Positions 1-8,354 of a DNA stretch of 18,202 nucleotides are shown in pieces. The position numbers and the translations under genes are program-made. Under the pieces are notes generated by a model. It did no database searches. It had not been told where the DNA came from and was given only the letters and a program-made list of their open reading frames with translations. Numbering within the stretch: position 1 is the stretch's first letter; the number at the start of each line of letters is the position of its first letter. The DNA lies in the NCBI GenBank assembly GCA_964502665.1, contig CAZCXP010000037.1, positions 1 through 18,202 of the forward strand, read 5' to 3'. The DNA comes from SOKG01 sp964502665 (GTDB lineage: Bacteria; Chloroflexota; Dehalococcoidia; SZUA-161).

Positions 1-597
1 GAGCCGTTTGCCAAATTCATAGAGGCTGAGCTGGGACCTGGTGTCCTGCTTATCACCTGCGGCCTCCCCGGCACATGGAAGACCGAGACGAGCGAGGAGG
101 TGTCGAAGATCAAGGGCTACCCCATTGTTCGAAGCGACCTGGTTAGAAGAGAAGTACTGAAGAATGAGGATATATTCGACGAAAAGGTAGCCTCAAACAT
201 GGACAAACGGATGCTGGTCTATGATGAGACCTTCCGGCGGGCTGACGAGGGTCTCGACAAGGGCAACGGCACGATAATCGACGCTACCTTCGTCACGCAA
301 GCCTTGAGAAGGCGTGCCGCTGCGATAGCAGCCAAGCACAATCGGACGCTTGTCATCCTGCAAACCCACTGCCCGAGAGAGGTGGCCATCGCACGGATAC
401 TGAGACGGACCGAGGATGACTACGAATCGAATGCACTGACCGAGCAGGCCTATATCAACAACGAGAGGAAGTTTGAAAAGGTTGATCTCGATGACCTCAA
501 GCAGTCGAACCCCAACCTTGACATCGTTCACCTGATAGTCGATACTCAGTACGATCCGCCGGAGGATTGGCATATCATCGGTATGGAAAAGAAGTAG
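1..597 (+). CDS. P-loop kinase / AAA_33-type ATPase, 5' end cut by window
   Basis: The reading frame is open from base 1 to the TAG at 595-597, so the gene starts left of the window. A GTG at 100 is not a credible start, because the P-loop lies before it. The visible 198 residues carry a Walker A-like GLPGTWKT (61-84), then an RSDLVRRE segment and a GNGTIIDATF strand (Walker B-like), followed by helices rich in Arg (RILRR) resembling a lid. This is the layout of AAA_33/zeta-toxin-like small-molecule kinases, often the C-terminal half of proteins with an N-terminal phosphotransferase domain; whether that domain exists here cannot be seen. The substrate is unknown. The Gly normally just before the Walker A Lys is Trp. 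The family call is fairly sure; the function is not. Confidence 0.75.
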   Translation, partial: EPFAKFIEAELGPGVLLITCGLPGTWKTETSEEVSKIKGYPIVRSDLVRREVLKNEDIFDEKVASNMDKRMLVYDETFRRADEGLDKGNGTIIDATFVTQALRRRAAAIAAKHNRTLVILQTHCPREVAIARILRRTEDDYESNALTEQAYINNERKFEKVDLDDLKQSNPNLDIVHLIVDTQYDPPEDWHIIGMEKK

Positions 598-612
598 GGA
601 TGAGCAAAGTAA

Positions 613-696
613 GAATTGGTGCGTGCGGTTGTGCTTGTTAAGAAGGCTCTCGATTTGGCAGAGGAGGCCGTCAGTCCGTATCGTAAGCAACATTAG
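613..696 (+). pseudogene. possible remnant of a transposase N-terminus
   Basis: The stretch between the kinase and the HicB gene has an open frame from 613 to the TAG at 694-696. From the GTG at 619 it reads VRAVVLVKKALDLAEEAVSP and then YRKQH. The LVKKALDLAEEA...PY pattern resembles the beginning of IS5/IS1182-type transposases. Nothing downstream continues it in any frame that I can recognise. It may be a decayed insertion-sequence end or chance. Confidence is low. Confidence 0.18.
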
Positions 697-749
697 TTCC
701 GAAGAGAAAGGATTTGCTCCGACGCCAAGATTTGGACAAGGGAAATACT

Positions 750-1085
750 ATGAGAAAAGCCGAAACATCTAAACAGGGCTCCTCAAATGCGATTACAAGC
801 GTTTCGCTTTTAACCGTTCTGATTATTAAAGATAACGGCAGATATATGGCGAAGTGCCCCGAATTGGACCTCGTTACTGAAATGGATACAAAAGAGGAAG
901 CTTTCAAGGCTATGGTTGAGCAGATAAGGGAGTATGCTGAAGATTTTAGAGCGCGGCAGGAGATATACCTGAGTAGTCCCAACAGAGCGCACCACAAGCC
1001 ATACGTAGATAGGATCATAATGTGCCGAGACGAATGGGAGATTATGGAACTCATCGGTGTGCGATATGGCCATTTACACATATAA
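750..1085 (+). CDS. HicB-family antitoxin
   Basis: The product is about 111 residues if the ATG at 750 is used (AAGGGA eight bases upstream). A TTG at 714, preceded by AGAAAGGA, would give 123. The core TVLIIKDNGRYMAKCPELDL, followed by a helix EEAFKAMVEQIREYAED, is the typical HicB beta-beta-alpha partial RNase H-like fold that sequesters the HicA toxin. The C-terminal 45 residues show no helix-turn-helix or ribbon-helix-helix that I recognise, so autoregulation by this protein is unproven. The next gene, HicA-like, overlaps its 3' end by about 20 bp, so the two are probably translationally coupled. The antitoxin comes first, opposite to the classic hicA-hicB order but common in this subfamily. 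Confidence 0.72.
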   Translation: MRKAETSKQGSSNAITSVSLLTVLIIKDNGRYMAKCPELDLVTEMDTKEEAFKAMVEQIREYAEDFRARQEIYLSSPNRAHHKPYVDRIIMCRDEWEIMELIGVRYGHLHI

Positions 1086-1296
1086 CGATATGCGCTATGT
1101 GCTGCGAAAGCTTGGCTTTGAACTTATCAGAAGTAGAAAACACGAGACATGGGAAAGGATTTTACAGAACGGTGCCATTCTTCAGGTAAGGATTAGCCAC
1201 AAAGGCAAAAGGGGGATCCCTCGAGGAACCTTCCACGAGATGTTGCGGCAAGCTGGCATTGACGAGAATACGTTTAGGAAGGTGCTTGGGGAATAA
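1066..1296 (+). CDS. HicA-family mRNA-interferase toxin
   Basis: A small basic protein of 76 residues from the ATG at 1066; a GTG at 1057 would add three. It has the double-stranded-RNA-binding-like HicA/YcfA layout: N-terminal helix (YNDMRYVLRKLGFE), a strand with the catalytic-type His in RSRKHETWER, a basic turn SHKGKRGIPRGT, and a C-terminal helix GTFHEMLRQAGIDENTF. HicA toxins cleave mRNA in ribosome-independent fashion and are neutralised by HicB. It overlaps the HicB gene and ends seven bases before the PHP gene, so the pair sits at the head of a long operon. The family assignment is good; toxicity is inferred. Confidence 0.75.
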   Translation: MAIYTYNDMRYVLRKLGFELIRSRKHETWERILQNGAILQVRISHKGKRGIPRGTFHEMLRQAGIDENTFRKVLGE

Positions 1297-1303
1297 GAGA
1301 TTA

Positions 1304-2221
1304 ATGAAAATAGATTTGCACATCCATACCAGGACCTGCTCCGATGGCAACCTGTCGCTGGAAGAGGTCTTCAAGGAAGCAAAAAACAGAGACATCGAGC
1401 TGATCTCGACAACTGACCACGATTCTATAGACTGCCAGCAAAGGGCAATCGCTCTTGCTCATAAGTACGGGATGTCTTATGTGACCGGTGTGGAGTTGAA
1501 TACCACATTCGAATACCCAATTGAGGGTAATGCCACTAAGTCCGTTTCGCTGGATTTCCTGGGCTACCAGTACGACATCGGCAACCAAGAGCTAAGAGAT
1601 AAGCTCCAACTCATGAAAAAACGCAGGGAAACAAGGGCACGAGAGATTTTGCAGAAACTGAATGCCGAGTTCGATGGAGAGGGTATCGAAAGATTCACGG
1701 AGCGAGACCTGAAGAACATAGAGGACAGTGTAGACGGCGTATTCGGCCGGCCCCACATCGCGAACTACCTGGTGAAGAAAGGCATTGTCAAGGATAATCA
1801 AGAGGCATTCGATAAATATCTGGTGAAGTGCGATGTCCCCAAGTATCCCCTTTCAATTGCCGAAGCATCAAGGTTGATCAGGAACGCCGGTGGCATACTG
1901 GTCCTCGCCCACCCCAATGATCCGAACGGAACGTCTCTGGTAACCATAACGCACGATCTGAACAAACAGACGAAGACCATCGAAGAACATATGCTGGACT
2001 ATATCGATGGCATCGAGTGCTGGCATTCAAGAAACGATATGAAGACTACGGCCCATTACATCGAGTTCGCCAGAAGGCGAGGTCTCGCGATGACCGGGGG
2101 CAGTGATTGTCATCAAAAACCGATCATAATGGGCACACTGGACATACCTGACTGGGTTGCAGACCAGTTCGATCCGAGGTCAGAAAGGAAGATCAGTAAA
2201 TTCAAAGGAGCACCGGCGTGA
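1304..2221 (+). CDS. PHP-domain phosphoesterase (RNase AM / nucleoside bisphosphate phosphatase type)
   Basis: A 305-residue protein with the full set of PHP metal ligands: DLHIHTRTCSDG at residues 4-15, TTDHDS near 36-41, GVE near 63, AHPND at 202-206 and GGSDCH near 265-270. This arrangement is that of the YciV/RNase AM and 3',5'-nucleoside-bisphosphate phosphatase family, which uses a trinuclear metal centre to hydrolyse phosphate esters of nucleotides or RNA 5' ends. I chose the ATG at 1304 because the family starts directly with the first His-x-His strand; a frame extension to 1259 would run into hicA. The stop TGA overlaps the GTG of the next gene by 4 bp. A link with the methyl-cycle genes behind it may reflect disposal of adenosine nucleotides (inference). 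Confidence 0.82.
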   Translation: MKIDLHIHTRTCSDGNLSLEEVFKEAKNRDIELISTTDHDSIDCQQRAIALAHKYGMSYVTGVELNTTFEYPIEGNATKSVSLDFLGYQYDIGNQELRDKLQLMKKRRETRAREILQKLNAEFDGEGIERFTERDLKNIEDSVDGVFGRPHIANYLVKKGIVKDNQEAFDKYLVKCDVPKYPLSIAEASRLIRNAGGILVLAHPNDPNGTSLVTITHDLNKQTKTIEEHMLDYIDGIECWHSRNDMKTTAHYIEFARRRGLAMTGGSDCHQKPIIMGTLDIPDWVADQFDPRSERKISKFKGAPA

Positions 2222-3486
2222 GCGCAAAAACAGCAAGCGATATCAGAGACCCGTCACTGGCTCCGGCAGGAGAGCTACGTATCCAGTGGGCAGCCCGTGA
2301 GATGCCGGTGCTGCGATTAATCGGAGAGAGGTTTGCTAAAGAGAAGCCTCTTAAGGGGATTCGCATCTCTGCTTGCCTCCATATCACCACCGAGACAGCT
2401 AACCTGGCCTTAACACTCAAAGCAGGCGGTGCGGAACCAGTTCTCTGCGCCTCCAACCCTCTCTCAACTCAGGATGATGCCGCCGCCTGCCTGGTGATGG
2501 AGCACGGCATCCCCGTTTTTGCTATCAAAGGAGAGGACAACGAAACCTATTATAAACATATCAACGCTGCCCTCAATCATAGCCCCCACATTACCATGGA
2601 CGATGGCGCTGATCTCGTGGCATCGATTCACAAAGACCGTGGAGAACTCGTCGGCGACATAATCGGGGGAACAGAGGAGACAACCACAGGCGTGATCAGG
2701 CTGAGGAGTCTGGAACATGAGAAAAGGCTGAAATACCCCATTATTGCGGTGAACGACGCCCAGACAAAGCGTTTCTTCGACAACCGTTATGGCACCGGGC
2801 AAAGTACCATAGACGGCATCACCAGAGCGACCAATATCCTCTGGGCAGGTAAGCAGGTGGTGATCTGTGGATATGGCTGGTGTGGCCGCGGGGTAGCGAT
2901 GAGAGCAAGGGGGCTCGGCGCCAATATTATAGTATGCGAGGTTGTGCCCGTTCGTGCCCTGGAAGCGGTGATGGATGGCTACCGGGTCATGTCCCTGCTC
3001 GATGCAGCCAGGGTCGGTGACATCTTCATCACAGTAACCGGGGGGCTGAATATCATCGATAGAGATCACATGCTGGCGATGAAAGACGGAGCGATTATGG
3101 CTAATAGCGGGCACTTCAATGCAGAGATCAATATCCCCGCCCTGGAGAGCCTTGCAGTGGGGAAGAAGCAAATTCGAGCGTTTGTGGAGCAATACACCTT
3201 CCCCGATGGGAAAAACCTCTTCCTTCTTGCAGAAGGCAGGCTAATCAATCTGGCCGCTGCCGAAGGGCACCCTGCCAGCGTTATGGACATGAGCTTCGCC
3301 AATCAAGCTCTTTGTGCAGAGTATATGGTCAAAAGAGGCAAGGAGCTCAAACCCAGGGTTTACCCTGTCCCTGAGGAAGTAGACAGCGAAGTGGGCAGGC
3401 TCAAACTCAGAGCTATGGGGATCGCCATAGACACTCTAACCCCGGAGCAAAAAAAATACCTGGAGAGCTGGGAATTAGGGACCTAA
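2218..3486 (+). CDS. ahcY: S-adenosylhomocysteinase
   Basis: This enzyme reversibly hydrolyses S-adenosylhomocysteine to adenosine and homocysteine, relieving product inhibition of methyltransferases. Its 422 residues contain the family marks in order: ISACLH (substrate His), ASNPLSTQDD, DDGADLV, GGTEETTTGV, VNDAQTKRFFDNRYGTGQS (Lys, Asp and Asn of the active site), the NAD-binding GYGWCGRG near 219-226, NSGHFNAEI, and AAAEGHPASVMDMSFANQ. It is the short form without the roughly 40-residue insertion and without the C-terminal KxxHYRY tail, as in archaea and several thermophilic or anaerobic bacteria; it ends in YLESWELGT. The GTG start at 2218 has AAAGGAG upstream and overlaps the PHP stop. 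The next gene, 16 bp on, makes SAM. Confidence 0.95.
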   Translation: MSAKTASDIRDPSLAPAGELRIQWAAREMPVLRLIGERFAKEKPLKGIRISACLHITTETANLALTLKAGGAEPVLCASNPLSTQDDAAACLVMEHGIPVFAIKGEDNETYYKHINAALNHSPHITMDDGADLVASIHKDRGELVGDIIGGTEETTTGVIRLRSLEHEKRLKYPIIAVNDAQTKRFFDNRYGTGQSTIDGITRATNILWAGKQVVICGYGWCGRGVAMRARGLGANIIVCEVVPVRALEAVMDGYRVMSLLDAARVGDIFITVTGGLNIIDRDHMLAMKDGAIMANSGHFNAEINIPALESLAVGKKQIRAFVEQYTFPDGKNLFLLAEGRLINLAAAEGHPASVMDMSFANQALCAEYMVKRGKELKPRVYPVPEEVDSEVGRLKLRAMGIAIDTLTPEQKKYLESWELGT

Positions 3487-3502
3487 ACATAAGGAGAGGC
3501 CG

Positions 3503-4732
3503 ATGACCACCTTCATGGAATCACCCTCGATATTCGTGACCTCGGAATCGGTCACCGAGGGGCATCCTGATAAGCTCTGCGACCTGATTTCAGATGCAGT
3601 TCTGGATGCCATTTTGGCCAAAGACCCTATGGCTAGAGTAGCCTGCGAGACCATGGCTACTACCGGTCTGGTCGTTGTAATGGGAGAGATAACCACCGAT
3701 TGCTATGTTGAGATCCCCCAGATCGTTCGGGGCACAGTGCGCGAGGTGGGTTACACCCGCGCCAAGTATGGCTTCGATTGCGAGACCTGCGGCGTCATTG
3801 TCTCCATTAAGGAGCAATCAGCGGATATCGCAATGGGAGTAAACCATGCGCTGGAGCAACGGGAAAAAGAGAAAATTTTGAACGAGAAAGACACTTTAGG
3901 TGCCGGCGACCAGGGGATGATGATGGGATTCGCTTGTAACGAAACCCCTGAACTCATGCCGCTGCCTATTTCACTGGCTCACAAGCTCTGCCGGCGTCTG
4001 GCCCAGGTAAGAAAGGACGGCACTCTTCCCTACCTACGCCCCGATGGAAAGTCCCAGGTAACCGTTGAGTACAGCTACGGTGTCCCCAAACGAGTAGAGG
4101 CCGTGGTCATCGGTGCCCAGCATAATGAGACAATCAGCAACGACGTCATCCATCGAGATATCCAGGAGTTGGTGATAAGGGAGATAATCCCCCATGATCT
4201 TCTGGACAAGAAGACCAAATACTATATCAATGCCACCGGGCGCTTTGTGATCGGCGGGCCGATGGGAGACTGCGGCCTTACCGGACGCAAGATATTGGTT
4301 GATACGTACGGTGGTGCTGCCAGGCATGGGGGTGGGGCTTTCTCAGGAAAAGATCCCACCAAAGTAGACCGTTCCGCTGCGTATGCCGCCCGCTATGCCG
4401 CGAAAAACATCGTTGCTGCCGGGATCGCTGACCGCCTGGAGCTTCAACTCTGCTATGCCATTGGGGTAGCTCACCCACTTTCTATCTCCATCGAGACCTT
4501 CGGCACCGCCAAGGTAAAGGAAGAGGTTATTCTTAACTTGATCAAAAAGCACTTCGATTTTCGCCCCGGGGCCATCATCGAGTCGCTGGACCTGCGCCGC
4601 CCTATCTACAAGCAAACCGCTGCTTACGGGCACTTCGGCCGCGACGACCTCGATCTCCCTTGGGAGCGCACCGACAAGGCAGCGACGCTGAGGGAAGAGG
4701 CTGGGCTAGGGTCAAACGAGGAACAAGAGTGA
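3503..4732 (+). CDS. metK: S-adenosylmethionine synthetase (methionine adenosyltransferase)
   Basis: It makes SAM from methionine and ATP in the cytoplasm. The 409-residue product is the bacterial/eukaryotic type, not the divergent archaeal type: SVTEGHPDKLCDLISDAVLD near the N-terminus (methionine/ATP-binding His and Asp), GAGDQGMMMGFACNETPE, RPDGKSQVTVEY, FVIGGPMGDCGLTGRKI, and DTYGGAARHGGGAFSGKDPTK with the P-loop-like glycines. The C-terminus YGHFGRDDLDLPWE is also typical. The ATG at 3503 follows AAGGAGAGG. The stop TGA overlaps the GTG of the nucleotidyltransferase gene by 4 bp. Together with ahcY it provides two steps of the activated methyl cycle from one transcript; no methionine synthase gene is in view. 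Confidence 0.96.
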   Translation: MTTFMESPSIFVTSESVTEGHPDKLCDLISDAVLDAILAKDPMARVACETMATTGLVVVMGEITTDCYVEIPQIVRGTVREVGYTRAKYGFDCETCGVIVSIKEQSADIAMGVNHALEQREKEKILNEKDTLGAGDQGMMMGFACNETPELMPLPISLAHKLCRRLAQVRKDGTLPYLRPDGKSQVTVEYSYGVPKRVEAVVIGAQHNETISNDVIHRDIQELVIREIIPHDLLDKKTKYYINATGRFVIGGPMGDCGLTGRKILVDTYGGAARHGGGAFSGKDPTKVDRSAAYAARYAAKNIVAAGIADRLELQLCYAIGVAHPLSISIETFGTAKVKEEVILNLIKKHFDFRPGAIIESLDLRRPIYKQTAAYGHFGRDDLDLPWERTDKAATLREEAGLGSNEEQE

Positions 4733-5841
4733 AAGCAATAATCCTTGTTGGCGGGGAGGGATTGCGGCTGCGTCCTCTGACCTGCAACGTCCCCAAGCCA
4801 ATGGTCCCCGTTGTCAACAAACCATTCTTGGAGCATATGATCGACAATCTCAGAAGACATCACATCGACCACATCATACTCGCCATCTGCTACCTTCCCG
4901 ACTGCATACAGCGTCATTTTGGGGATGGGAGCGATTTCGCGGTGAGTTTGACCTACGCGGTAGAGCAGTCGCCACTGGGAACCGGAGGTGCGGTGAAGAA
5001 TGCGGAGCGATTCCTGGAGGATACCTTTGTGGTCCTCAACGGCGACATATTTGGCGACCTCGACCTCAGTGATATGCTAGAGTTTCATCGAGACCACAAA
5101 GCCAAAGCTACCATCGCCCTCACCCCTGTGGAGGACCCAACTGCATACGGGGTGGTTGAAATCGACACCCAGAGCAGGGTTAAACGCTTCATCGAGAAGC
5201 CGAGCTGGGAGACAGTGGCCACCAACCTCATCAACGCCGGCGCCTATGTACTCGAACCAGAGGTGCTGGACCTTATCCCTACTGGTATTCACTGCATGCT
5301 GGAGCGTGGGCTTTTCCCTGATCTGGTGGAGCAGAGCATCCCCTTCTTTGGCTATCGCTCCAGCGCCTACTGGATCGACATCGGAGTCCCTGACGATTAC
5401 TTGAAGCTGCATCACGACATTCTTATGGGAAAGGCCACTGCCCGTTTCCCAGGCAAGTCGATGGCTAACGACATCTGGGTTGAGGAAGGCTGCACGATCC
5501 ATCCTTCAGCCAAGCTCATCGGCCCAGTGGTCATCGGCAGAGGTTGCAACATCGAACAAGATGTACGGATTTCAGGGCCAGCTGTTCTTGGAGCTGGGTG
5601 CACTGTAGGACGAGGTACTGCTATCGATGAGGCAATACTCTGGCAAAACGTTAAGCTAGGCAAGGATGCAACAGTGAGAAATAGCGTCGTAGGCAACAAC
5701 AGCGTCATCGGCGAAAATACCTGGGTTATTGATGGATCGATTGTCGGCGACGATATCGCTATCGGTAGCAGTAACAAGCTGGAACGCGGTATCAGGATCT
5801 GGCCGGGGAGTACCATCGCAGACAATGCCATTTCATTTTAG
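4729..5841 (+). CDS. Sugar-1-phosphate nucleotidyltransferase (mannose-1-phosphate guanylyltransferase-like)
   Basis: The 370-residue protein has an N-terminal Rossmann-like nucleotidyltransferase domain: AIILVGGEGLRLRPLT...PKPMVPV (nucleotide-binding loop), LGTGGAVKNAERFL, metal-binding LNGDIFGDLDL, a VEIDTQ...FIEKP segment, NAGAYVLEPEVL, and YWIDIGVPDDY. From about residue 245 come left-handed beta-helix hexapeptide repeats (IHPSAKLIGPVVIGRGCNIEQDV and following). This is the architecture of GDP-mannose and dTDP/UDP-glucose pyrophosphorylases; the neighbours favour mannose-1-phosphate plus GTP giving GDP-mannose. I chose the GTG at 4729 because the family starts right at the AIILVGG strand, GAGGA lies upstream, and it gives a 4-bp overlap with metK; an upstream in-frame ATG at 4660 lies inside metK. 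Base specificity cannot be read from the sequence. Confidence 0.88.
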   Translation: MKAIILVGGEGLRLRPLTCNVPKPMVPVVNKPFLEHMIDNLRRHHIDHIILAICYLPDCIQRHFGDGSDFAVSLTYAVEQSPLGTGGAVKNAERFLEDTFVVLNGDIFGDLDLSDMLEFHRDHKAKATIALTPVEDPTAYGVVEIDTQSRVKRFIEKPSWETVATNLINAGAYVLEPEVLDLIPTGIHCMLERGLFPDLVEQSIPFFGYRSSAYWIDIGVPDDYLKLHHDILMGKATARFPGKSMANDIWVEEGCTIHPSAKLIGPVVIGRGCNIEQDVRISGPAVLGAGCTVGRGTAIDEAILWQNVKLGKDATVRNSVVGNNSVIGENTWVIDGSIVGDDIAIGSSNKLERGIRIWPGSTIADNAISF

Positions 5842-5852
5842 GTGACTACAGA

Positions 5853-7277
5853 ATGGCCCCAACGATTAAGTTCGGCACCGACGGCTGGCGAGGTATCATA
5901 GCCGATGATTTCACCTTCGACAACGTCCGCGCTTGCGCCCAGGGGGTGGCGAACTATCTGCTGGACCACGGCATCGCCTCACAAGGCTTGCACGTAGGCT
6001 ATGATACCAGATTTGGTTCGGAGGATTTCGCCGCTGCTGTAGCCGAGGTGGTCGCGGCCAGCGGGATCAGGGTATTCCTTAACCCCAAAGCAGCTCCCAC
6101 TCCAGTGATCAGCTACGCCATCGTGGCTAAGGGAGCAGCAGGAGGGGTAATCATTACCGCTAGCCACAACCCTGCCATCTGGAATGGGTTCAAGTATAAA
6201 CCAGAGTATGGCGGCAGTGCTTCGCCTGAAGTCACTGATGAGTTAGAAAGCCGCATTCAGCAGATTGTGAGCCGCGGAGAGATAAAGCACCTGCCCCTAG
6301 CCGATGGCCTGAAGCAAGGGCTGATCGAGTATTACGACCCAAGACCCATCTATTTGAGCCACATAACCGAGATGGTCGACCTCGGACGGATACGGCAGGC
6401 AGGTCTGAAGATAGCTGTAGATTCTATGTACGGGAGTGGAGCTGGCTACTTCAAGGAGTTACTGTCAGGTGGCACCACAGATGTCGTGGAGATCAACGCT
6501 GAGCGCAACCCCCTCTTCCCTGGCATACAGCCAGAGCCCATTGCCCAGAATTTGACCAGGCTTTCGGAAATGGTACGAGAGATCAAAGCCGATATCGGAC
6601 TAGCCACCGACGGCGACTCCGACCGCATTGGCCCTTTAGACGAAAACGGCTCCTTCATCACACCACTCCAGGTATTCGCATTGCTCGCCCTATACCTCCT
6701 GGAAGTACGCGGCGAGCGAGGGGCCATCGTCAAGTCCGTAACCACAACGGACATGATCTACCGGCTGGGCGAGCTGTTCTCAGTGCCCGTATATGAAACG
6801 CTTGTTGGTTTCAAATATCTCGGCCCCCTGATGATCGCCGAAAATGCCCTTATCGGAGGCGAGGAGAGCGGTGGCTTCGGCTTCCGGGGGCATATTCCGG
6901 AGCGCGATGGCATCCTGGCTGGGCTCTATTTACTCGACTTCATGGTCAGCACGGACAAGAAGCCCTCGGAGCTACTGAAGTATCTCTATGACAAGGTAGG
7001 ACCCCACTATTACGAGCGGACCGATTTCCACTTCCCTTCGGAGAAACGAGAGGCGATCATGCAGCGTTTTGACCAGCTAAAGCCCAGCCAGATCGATAAT
7101 ACTCCAGTGACCAACATCGACACCTCTGATGGTTTTCGCTTTCGGCTCAGCGACGGAAGCTGGCTCCTTATCCGCCTCTCGGGAACGGAACCACTCCTTC
7201 GCATATATGCTGAAAGCGACTCCATAGCGCATGTGGAAAGGCTTCTCCAGGCGGGAAGAAAGCTAGCTGGTATCTAG
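5853..7277 (+). CDS. Phosphomannomutase / phosphoglucomutase (alpha-D-phosphohexomutase)
   Basis: It interconverts hexose 6- and 1-phosphates through a phosphoserine. All four signature loops of the family are present in the 474 residues: TASHNP at 102-107 with the catalytic Ser104, metal-binding ATDGDSDRIG near 250-259 (Ser instead of the commoner Ala in DGDxDR), sugar-binding GGEESGGFGF, and phosphate-binding RLSGTEPLLRIY near 441-452. The start is ATG 5853, with AGGTGA seven bases upstream overlapping the previous gene's stop. It lies 11 bp after the nucleotidyltransferase gene and 3 bp before the isomerase gene, which points to mannose-6-phosphate to mannose-1-phosphate as a likely reaction, though dual specificity is common. 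Confidence 0.93.
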   Translation: MAPTIKFGTDGWRGIIADDFTFDNVRACAQGVANYLLDHGIASQGLHVGYDTRFGSEDFAAAVAEVVAASGIRVFLNPKAAPTPVISYAIVAKGAAGGVIITASHNPAIWNGFKYKPEYGGSASPEVTDELESRIQQIVSRGEIKHLPLADGLKQGLIEYYDPRPIYLSHITEMVDLGRIRQAGLKIAVDSMYGSGAGYFKELLSGGTTDVVEINAERNPLFPGIQPEPIAQNLTRLSEMVREIKADIGLATDGDSDRIGPLDENGSFITPLQVFALLALYLLEVRGERGAIVKSVTTTDMIYRLGELFSVPVYETLVGFKYLGPLMIAENALIGGEESGGFGFRGHIPERDGILAGLYLLDFMVSTDKKPSELLKYLYDKVGPHYYERTDFHFPSEKREAIMQRFDQLKPSQIDNTPVTNIDTSDGFRFRLSDGSWLLIRLSGTEPLLRIYAESDSIAHVERLLQAGRKLAGI

Positions 7278-7280
7278 ACA

Positions 7281-8354
7281 ATGATAGACCTGGATGACCA
7301 GGAGGTTTGTGAAAGACTCGACCCTGCGGATATGCGGGGACGCATCCGTGAGCTGCCCCAGGAGTGCCTCAAGGCATGGCAGCAGGCCCTGGGCTTGGAA
7401 CTGCCCTCAGACTATTCCAGTGTGGACAAGGTCGTTGTTCTAGGCATGGGGGGCTCCGCCATAGGGGCCGACCTGCTGAGCAGACTGGTTGCCGCCGAGA
7501 GCAAGGCGCTCATTTCAGCTAATCGAGACTATGACCTGCCCACTTATGTAGACGGCAATACCCTGGTCATTGCCTCCAGCTATTCGGGGATGACCGAGGA
7601 GACCCTTTCATCCTTCACCCAGGCGCTGTCGACACCAGCCAAGAAGATAGTCCTGACCACCGGGGGCAAGTTAAAAGCCCTTGCCCAAGAAAAGGGTATC
7701 CCCGTTTTCACTATCGACTATATAGCTCAACCACGCGCAGCCCTGGCCCACAGCTTCTTCCCATTGCTTGGCATCTGCCAGCGCATCGGCCTTGTCAGCG
7801 ACAAATCGGGAGAAGTTAAGGAGATGACGCAGGTACTCGAGAAACTGCAAACCACCATCGGCGACACCTGTCCAACCTCTCGTAACCCAGCCAAACAAAT
7901 GGCAACCAAGATATATGACCGTCTGGTGGTCATCTACGGTGCAGGCATTCTCTCGCCGGTAGCGCAGCGCTGGAAAGGACAGATAAACGAAAATAGTAAA
8001 GCGTGGGCCTTCTACGAGGCATTCCCCGAGCTAAACCATAATGCCGTGGTCGGCTATGAGTTCCCCGCCGAAATGGCGCAGAGAGCCTTTGTGATCCTCC
8101 TCCGCTCTCAGCACCTCCATCCCCGAACCCTCATCAGGTACGAGGTCACCGCTGAGGTGCTGAAGCGGGCAAAAGTAAGCTATGAGATAGTAGATGGGTT
8201 GGGAGAGAGCGCCCTTAGCCAGATGATGAGCCTCATTCTGTTTGGCGACTGGGTAAGCTACTATCTGGCGCTTCTATATGAGACCGATCCATCCCCGGTA
8301 AGAGTCATCGACTACCTCAAGAAACAGCTCGGTAGGGGCGGGTTTCAAACGTAG
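7281..8354 (+). CDS. Bifunctional phosphoglucose/phosphomannose isomerase
   Basis: A two-SIS-domain isomerase of the archaeal-type PGI/PMI family, feeding fructose-6-phosphate into glucose-6-phosphate or mannose-6-phosphate. Seen in 357 residues: VVLGMGGSAIGADLLSRL (52-69), IASSYSGMTEET (97-108), a second SIS segment VVIYGAGILSPVAQRWKGQINENSK, and the catalytic-type ELNHNAVVGYE. The start ATG at 7281 has no strong Shine-Dalgarno but lies 3 bp after the previous stop, so coupling is likely. Oddly, the last seven residues (GRGGFQT) and the TAG stop at 8352-8354 are encoded by the first REP unit and the first bases of the second. The family's usual end is close to YLKKQL, so the native C-terminus appears to have been replaced without harm to the core. 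Confidence 0.92.
   Translation: MIDLDDQEVCERLDPADMRGRIRELPQECLKAWQQALGLELPSDYSSVDKVVVLGMGGSAIGADLLSRLVAAESKALISANRDYDLPTYVDGNTLVIASSYSGMTEETLSSFTQALSTPAKKIVLTTGGKLKALAQEKGIPVFTIDYIAQPRAALAHSFFPLLGICQRIGLVSDKSGEVKEMTQVLEKLQTTIGDTCPTSRNPAKQMATKIYDRLVVIYGAGILSPVAQRWKGQINENSKAWAFYEAFPELNHNAVVGYEFPAEMAQRAFVILLRSQHLHPRTLIRYEVTAEVLKRAKVSYEIVDGLGESALSQMMSLILFGDWVSYYLALLYETDPSPVRVIDYLKKQLGRGGFQT

Noticed and set aside
600..641. 13-codon ORF MSKVRIGACGCAC after the kinase stop
   Set aside because: Too short, no following frame that continues it, and it overlaps the possible transposase remnant.
2464..3192. 242-codon open frame on the - strand
   Set aside because: It is antisense to ahcY, whose motifs are complete; the antisense product has no recognisable features.
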